Shown: positions 5,538 through 8,972 of the stretch, piece by piece | Position numbering within the stretch: the stretch's first letter is position 1 | How the letters are laid out: each line of letters opens with the position of its first letter | Origin: Actinomycetota bacterium | Lineage (GTDB): Bacteria > Actinomycetota > Humimicrobiia > Humimicrobiales > Humimicrobiaceae | Assembly (NCBI GenBank): GCA_003486795.1 | Contig: DNFX01000189.1 | Location: 1-8,972 of the forward strand | Length of the DNA stretch: 8,972 bases | Direction: 5' to 3' | Position numbers and translations under genes: made by a program | The notes under the pieces: model-generated | Database searches by the model: none | The model's input: the letters and a program-made list of their open reading frames with translations, nothing else | Told to the model about the DNA's origin: nothing

Positions 5538-6569
5538 ATGGAAATTTTAAAAAAAGACGTTTTTATTAATGAAATAATCTCTAAATATAAACTAGAATTA
5601 CTGAAAGAAAAGCTACTCAAAAGCAAAACAGTAATAGTAATATGCGGGCCCACCTGCAGTGGAAAAACAAAAACTGCTTTAAATTTAGCTTTAATGCTTA
5701 AAACAGATATTATCTCAGCGGATTCAATGCAGGCTTTTAAATATATGAATATCGGAACAGACAAGCAGAATCTTGATGGATTTTCCATAAGACAGTTCAT
5801 GGTAGATATATGTGAACCTGACTACAGGCTTACAGCTGTAGAATTTAGAGACAGGGCAAGAAAAATTATAAAAGATGAATTTTTCAGCAAGAACAGGATT
5901 CCGATTATAGCAGGGGGTTCAGGCCTTCATATAAGAGCAATTATAGATGATATTATATATGCCCCTGATATTAAAAATGGCAAAACAAAAAAAGAAATAA
6001 AAGAAGAAATAAAAGCTAAAGGGCTTGATTATTATTATAATGAATTAAAAAAGCTTGACGAAAAATATGCTTTAAAAATAAGCAAGAATGATGAAAGGCG
6101 GATAATAAGAGCATTGGAAGTATGTTATGGAACAGGTAGAAAATTTTCAGATTATTTATTAAACTGGGAAAAGAGAAAATCCATATATAACTGTATTATG
6201 ATAGGTCTAAATACTGAAAGAAAAACTCTTTATGATAATATTGATAAAAGAGTAAATGAAATGATTGAAAAAGGCCTTCTGAATGAAGTAAAAATACTCT
6301 ATGATAAAAAATATTCTGAATGTAATAGTATTAAACAGGCAATAGGATATAAGGAGTTAATCAGATATCTTGATGGAGAAATAACATTAGATAAATCTGT
6401 TGAAGAGATCAAAAAAAACACAAGACATCTTGCAAAAAAACAATTAACCTGGTTTAAAGCTGACAAACGGATAAATTGGATAGATTCAGGATATGATAGT
6501 GATATAAAAGAATTAATGAAAAACGTTTTAAATATAATAAATCTTAAGGTGGATTATGAAAGAAATTGA
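5538..6569 (+). CDS. miaA: tRNA dimethylallyltransferase MiaA
   Basis: MiaA transfers the dimethylallyl group to A37 of tRNA, making i6A37, the substrate of MiaB encoded just upstream (10-base gap). The protein is 343 residues, longer than the usual roughly 310, with about 25-30 extra residues before the P-loop GPTCSGKT (37-44). Other family landmarks are ADSMQ (61-65), IGTDKQ (72-77), RIPIIAGGSGLHIRAII (120-136), RRIIRALEV, QAIGYKEL, and the terminal TRHLAKKQLTWF. Several positions depart from the common form: DSMQAF for DSMQVY, RQFMVD where PHHLID is usual, and GGSGLH for GGTGLY. The catalytic Asp of DSMQ and the P-loop are intact, so I expect an active enzyme. The end overlaps dapF by 14 bases. 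Confidence 0.94.
   Translation: MEILKKDVFINEIISKYKLELLKEKLLKSKTVIVICGPTCSGKTKTALNLALMLKTDIISADSMQAFKYMNIGTDKQNLDGFSIRQFMVDICEPDYRLTAVEFRDRARKIIKDEFFSKNRIPIIAGGSGLHIRAIIDDIIYAPDIKNGKTKKEIKEEIKAKGLDYYYNELKKLDEKYALKISKNDERRIIRALEVCYGTGRKFSDYLLNWEKRKSIYNCIMIGLNTERKTLYDNIDKRVNEMIEKGLLNEVKILYDKKYSECNSIKQAIGYKELIRYLDGEITLDKSVEEIKKNTRHLAKKQLTWFKADKRINWIDSGYDSDIKELMKNVLNIINLKVDYERN
6546..6552 (+). promoter_or_regulatory. Shine-Dalgarno site for dapF inside miaA
   Basis: AAGGTGG lies within the last codons of miaA, 3 bases before the dapF ATG at 6556. It supports this start and the 14-base overlap between the two genes. Confidence 0.6.
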
Positions 6570-7503
6570 ATTTTCCAAATTTACGGGTCAGGGCAATGAT
6601 TTCATTATTGTTGATTTTACGGAAAGAGAATACTTTCTTTTGGAAAATCATATAAAAATGTTATGCGACCGACATTTCGGCATAGGTGCAGACGGATTAA
6701 TAATTGTAAGAAAATCAGAATCTGCAGATTTTTTTATGGATTATCATAACAGCGATGGAACAGCTGCTGAAATGTGTGGAAACGGAATAAGATGTATGGC
6801 AAGATTTGTTTTTGAGAAAAACCTGACTGAAAAAAAAGAAATTATGATAGAAACAAGGGCAGGTTTAAAAAAAATAAAAATTCAATTGCTTGAAAAAAAA
6901 ACAGTCGGTCATATAGATGTTGATATGGGTTCTCCTGTATTTGAACCTGAAAAAATACCTTTAAAAATGACAGCTGTAAAGAAATTAATTTTACCTGAAA
7001 ATGATAAAAAAAATAATTATGAGCTACTCGGGGATTTTAAAACAAAAAAAGATTTGTTTTTTAGAAAAAAATTTAATATATCCGGGAATATTTATGAATT
7101 GAACTGTCTTTCAATGGGGAATCCTCACTGCGTGATATTTATTGATGAAAACATGAATCTGGAAGATATAAAACTTGGTGAAGTAGGTTCGGAAATTGAA
7201 AATTTCGATATTTTCCCCAGAAAAACTAATGTTGAATTTATAAAAATCCAAAAAAATAATGAGATTTCCATGAGAGTATGGGAAAGAGGATGTGGGGAAA
7301 CTCTTGCCTGTGGAACAGGTGCCTGTGCTTCTGTTGCTGTTTCAATTATACATAAAAAAATAAAACCCGGCGAAACAATTGTAAATCTGAAAGGCGGAAA
7401 ATTATACATTAACTGGTCAGGGAAGCAAAACGACAGCATCTTTCTCAAGGGACCGGTTGATTATGTTTTTGATGGCAGATATTTCTTTGACAATATTACG
7501 TGA
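6556..7503 (+). CDS. dapF: Diaminopimelate epimerase DapF
   Basis: DapF is a cytoplasmic, cofactor-free racemase that converts LL- to meso-diaminopimelate for peptidoglycan and lysine. Both catalytic cysteines are visible: C74 in AAEMCGNGIRC and C252 in GETLACGTGAC. The N-terminal KFTGQGNDFIIVD (8-20), GIGADGL (42-48), HNSDGTAAEMCGNG and the SMGNPHCVIF strand (186-195) confirm the family. At 315 residues it is longer than the usual roughly 275; the extra length seems to sit at about 138-178, a Lys-rich segment between the two half-domains. The start is supported by AAGGTGG at 6546-6552 and by the family N-terminus. The product of the next gene probably makes its substrate. Confidence 0.96.
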   Translation: MKEIEFSKFTGQGNDFIIVDFTEREYFLLENHIKMLCDRHFGIGADGLIIVRKSESADFFMDYHNSDGTAAEMCGNGIRCMARFVFEKNLTEKKEIMIETRAGLKKIKIQLLEKKTVGHIDVDMGSPVFEPEKIPLKMTAVKKLILPENDKKNNYELLGDFKTKKDLFFRKKFNISGNIYELNCLSMGNPHCVIFIDENMNLEDIKLGEVGSEIENFDIFPRKTNVEFIKIQKNNEISMRVWERGCGETLACGTGACASVAVSIIHKKIKPGETIVNLKGGKLYINWSGKQNDSIFLKGPVDYVFDGRYFFDNIT

Positions 7504-7508
7504 AAGGA
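7503..7508 (+). promoter_or_regulatory. Shine-Dalgarno site deciding the dapL start
   Basis: AAAGGA sits 9 bases before ATG 7518, at the very end of dapF. It favours the ATG over the in-frame GTG at 7500 that overlaps the dapF stop as GTGA. Confidence 0.6.
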
Positions 7509-7517
7509 AAACAAGTA

Positions 7518-8684
7518 ATGATTTTTAAGGAATCGGAAAGACTGAATTCTATACCGCCTTATCTTTTTGCGGAAATAGACGAGATAATCAAAAAGAAAAA
7601 ACAGGAAGGTTTTGATATCATAAGCCTGGGAATAGGTGATCCTGATTTAAAAACTCCTGATATTGTTGTCGAGGAACTTAAAAGACAGGCTGATAATCCG
7701 GAAAATCACAGATATCCTTCAAGTTACGGACTGGAAGCATTGAAAAAAGCTGCATCTGGTTTTTATAAAAAAAGATTCGATGTTGAAATCGATCCTGAAA
7801 GTGAAGTAATTTCTCTATGGGGTTCAAAAGAAGGAATCGCAAATATTGCATATACTTTTGTAAATCCTGGGGATATTGTACTTGCTCCTGATCCTTCCTA
7901 TCCTGTCTATAAAATAGGCACCATGTTTGCAGGAGGAAAAACAGTATCAATACCTCTCAAGGAAGAAAATGGTTATCTGATTGATTTTAATGAAATTGAT
8001 TTGGCAGATGCAGAAAAAGCAAAAATAATACATGTTAATTATCCCAATAATCCGACAAGTGCAGGATGTGGGATTGAATTTTTTGAAAAACTTGCTGATT
8101 TTGCTTTGGCGAACAATATACTTGTATGTCATGATAACGCATATGGAGATATTTATTCTGAAAAAGATAATAAACCGGTAAGTTTTTTAAATGCCAGAAA
8201 TTCAAAAAAAACCGGTATAGAATTTTATTCTCTATCGAAATCTTTTAATATGACAGGGTGGAGAATAAGTATTGCGACAGGGAATCAATCAGCAATCAGT
8301 AGTCTGGGAAAATACAAATCCAATGTTGACAGTGGAGTTTTTAACGCAGTCCAGTACGCTGCTGCGAAGGCATTGGATAACTATGATGAACTGATTTCCA
8401 TAAATAATGAGATTTATAACAGAAGACGGGCGAAAGTATGGAATATGCTTGACAAAATAGGTCTTTCTTATTTTAAATCTAAAAAAACAATTTATGTCTG
8501 GACAAAAGTGCCTGAAGGATATACATCGGTTTCTTTTGCAAAGCTTTTACTTGACAAAGTATCAGTAGTAGTGACTCCAGGCAGCGCCTATGGCTTGTGC
8601 GGGGAAGGGTTTTTCAGAATTTCTCTTACAATTTCAGATGAAAGACTCGAAGAAGCAATCGACAGGATAAGTAATGTCTTTTGA
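7518..8684 (+). CDS. dapL: LL-diaminopimelate aminotransferase (DapL type)
   Basis: This is a PLP fold-type I (class I/II) aminotransferase of 388 residues. With dapF directly upstream it most likely performs the DapL step, converting tetrahydrodipicolinate straight to LL-diaminopimelate with glutamate and bypassing the succinylase or acetylase routes. Motifs: RLNSIPPYLFAEID (8-21) and LGIGDPDLKTP (37-47), both typical of DapL; NYPNNPT (174-180); D206 and Y209 in HDNAYGDIY; the Schiff-base K241 in SLSKSFNMTGWRI; and the carboxylate-binding R367 in FFRISLT. The ATG at 7518 is chosen for its Shine-Dalgarno site and the family N-terminus; a GTG at 7500 would add six residues. The gene overlaps hflX by 11 bases. 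The aminotransferase family is certain. The substrate rests on motifs plus the dapF context, and an alanine/aspartate-type enzyme is the alternative. Confidence 0.88.
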   Translation: MIFKESERLNSIPPYLFAEIDEIIKKKKQEGFDIISLGIGDPDLKTPDIVVEELKRQADNPENHRYPSSYGLEALKKAASGFYKKRFDVEIDPESEVISLWGSKEGIANIAYTFVNPGDIVLAPDPSYPVYKIGTMFAGGKTVSIPLKEENGYLIDFNEIDLADAEKAKIIHVNYPNNPTSAGCGIEFFEKLADFALANNILVCHDNAYGDIYSEKDNKPVSFLNARNSKKTGIEFYSLSKSFNMTGWRISIATGNQSAISSLGKYKSNVDSGVFNAVQYAAAKALDNYDELISINNEIYNRRRAKVWNMLDKIGLSYFKSKKTIYVWTKVPEGYTSVSFAKLLLDKVSVVVTPGSAYGLCGEGFFRISLTISDERLEEAIDRISNVF

Positions 8685-8972
8685 AACTACAAAGAGCAAG
8701 AAGGAGAAATCTTTACTTGTTTTTATAAGACCAAAATATTTAAATATATCTGAAAGTAATTTTACCGAAAATGCTTATATCAGAGATAATATCGAGGAAT
8801 TAAAGAATCTGGCTTTAAGTGCCGGAGCAGATGTAAGAGAAGTAATCACACATGTACAGGAAAAGATTAATTCAAGATATTATATAAGCACTGGGAAACT
8901 GGAAGAACTGGAAGAAATCGTCAATTCAGAAGAAATAAATCTTGTAATATTTGATGATGAATTAAATCCTAC
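8674..8972 (+). CDS. hflX: GTPase HflX, N-terminal part (cut by window end)
   Basis: A frame opens at ATG 8674, inside the last 11 bases of dapL, with AGGA (8664-8667) 6 bases upstream, and runs off the window after 99 codons. The visible part matches the HflX N-terminal domain: an EELKNLALSAGADV helix, then INSRYYISTGKLEELEEIV (the tyiGkGKveEL region) and LVIFDDELNP (the vvfddELsP motif before the Q/N that follows in the family). HflX is a ribosome-associated GTPase that splits stalled 70S ribosomes, notably under heat stress. The GTPase domain lies beyond the edge, so its integrity cannot be judged. Its position next to miaA-linked genes is a common bacterial association. Confidence 0.9.
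   Translation, partial: MSFETTKSKKEKSLLVFIRPKYLNISESNFTENAYIRDNIEELKNLALSAGADVREVITHVQEKINSRYYISTGKLEELEEIVNSEEINLVIFDDELNP

Noticed and set aside
7125..7448. Minus-strand open frame inside dapF
   Set aside because: It is antisense to the catalytic C252 region of DapF and reads as a shadow of the conserved coding strand.
7500..7517. GTG start for the aminotransferase overlapping the dapF stop
   Set aside because: The four-base GTGA overlap is tempting, but AAAGGA at 7503-7508 is well placed for ATG 7518, and the DapL N-terminus fits the later start.
1..8972. tRNA/rRNA genes, CRISPR arrays, insertion sequences, attachment sites
   Set aside because: I looked for CCA-ended cloverleaf segments, spaced repeats, transposase motifs and flanking direct repeats and saw none; coding is dense and on one strand.

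Overview
The window is a strongly A+T-rich stretch (by eye about two thirds A+T, with heavy use of AAA, ATA and AGA codons). Every gene I can support lies on the + strand. The content is bacterial: RNase Y, SpoVS, MiaB/MiaA, DapF/DapL and HflX, next to [NiFe]-hydrogenase maturation genes. Together RNase Y, SpoVS, the DapL aminotransferase route to diaminopimelate and a hydrogenase point to an anaerobic, low-GC lineage such as a clostridial-type Firmicute, an Atribacterota-like group or a deep, low-GC actinobacterial-type group. I cannot place it more precisely, and this placement is inference.

Layout: (1) 1-894 is the end of what is probably a hydrogenase operon: an unidentified C-terminal tail, a hydrogenase maturation endopeptidase (HycI/HybD type) and hypA. 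(2) 895-1211 is a 317-base non-coding, very A+T-rich interval. It holds a candidate promoter, an imperfect long hairpin and a convincing intrinsic-terminator structure that ends 17 bases before the likely rny start codon. (3) 1212-4178 is rny (RNase Y), a 383-residue MutL-like GHKL ATPase of unknown function, and spoVS (Alba-like fold). (4) 4223-6569 is miaB and miaA, two consecutive enzymes of tRNA A37 hypermodification. (5) 6556-8684 is dapF and a DapL-type aminotransferase, the last two steps to meso-diaminopimelate. (6) 8674-8972 is the start of hflX, cut by the window edge.

From rny to hflX the genes are tightly packed (overlaps of 11-14 bases or gaps of 8-44 bases) with no terminator seen between them, so they probably form one long operon behind the rny leader. 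Most of its products act on RNA or ribosomes (mRNA decay, tRNA thiomethylation and prenylation, ribosome rescue), with a cell-wall/lysine pair embedded.

The most interesting part is the rny - GHKL ATPase - spoVS set. In Bacillus subtilis the slot between rny and spoVS is held by the phosphodiesterase gene ymdB. Here it is held by an ATPase with intact Bergerat-fold motifs and a C-terminal half I do not recognise. The second point of interest is the terminator in the rny leader, which suggests that the whole operon could be controlled by attenuation.
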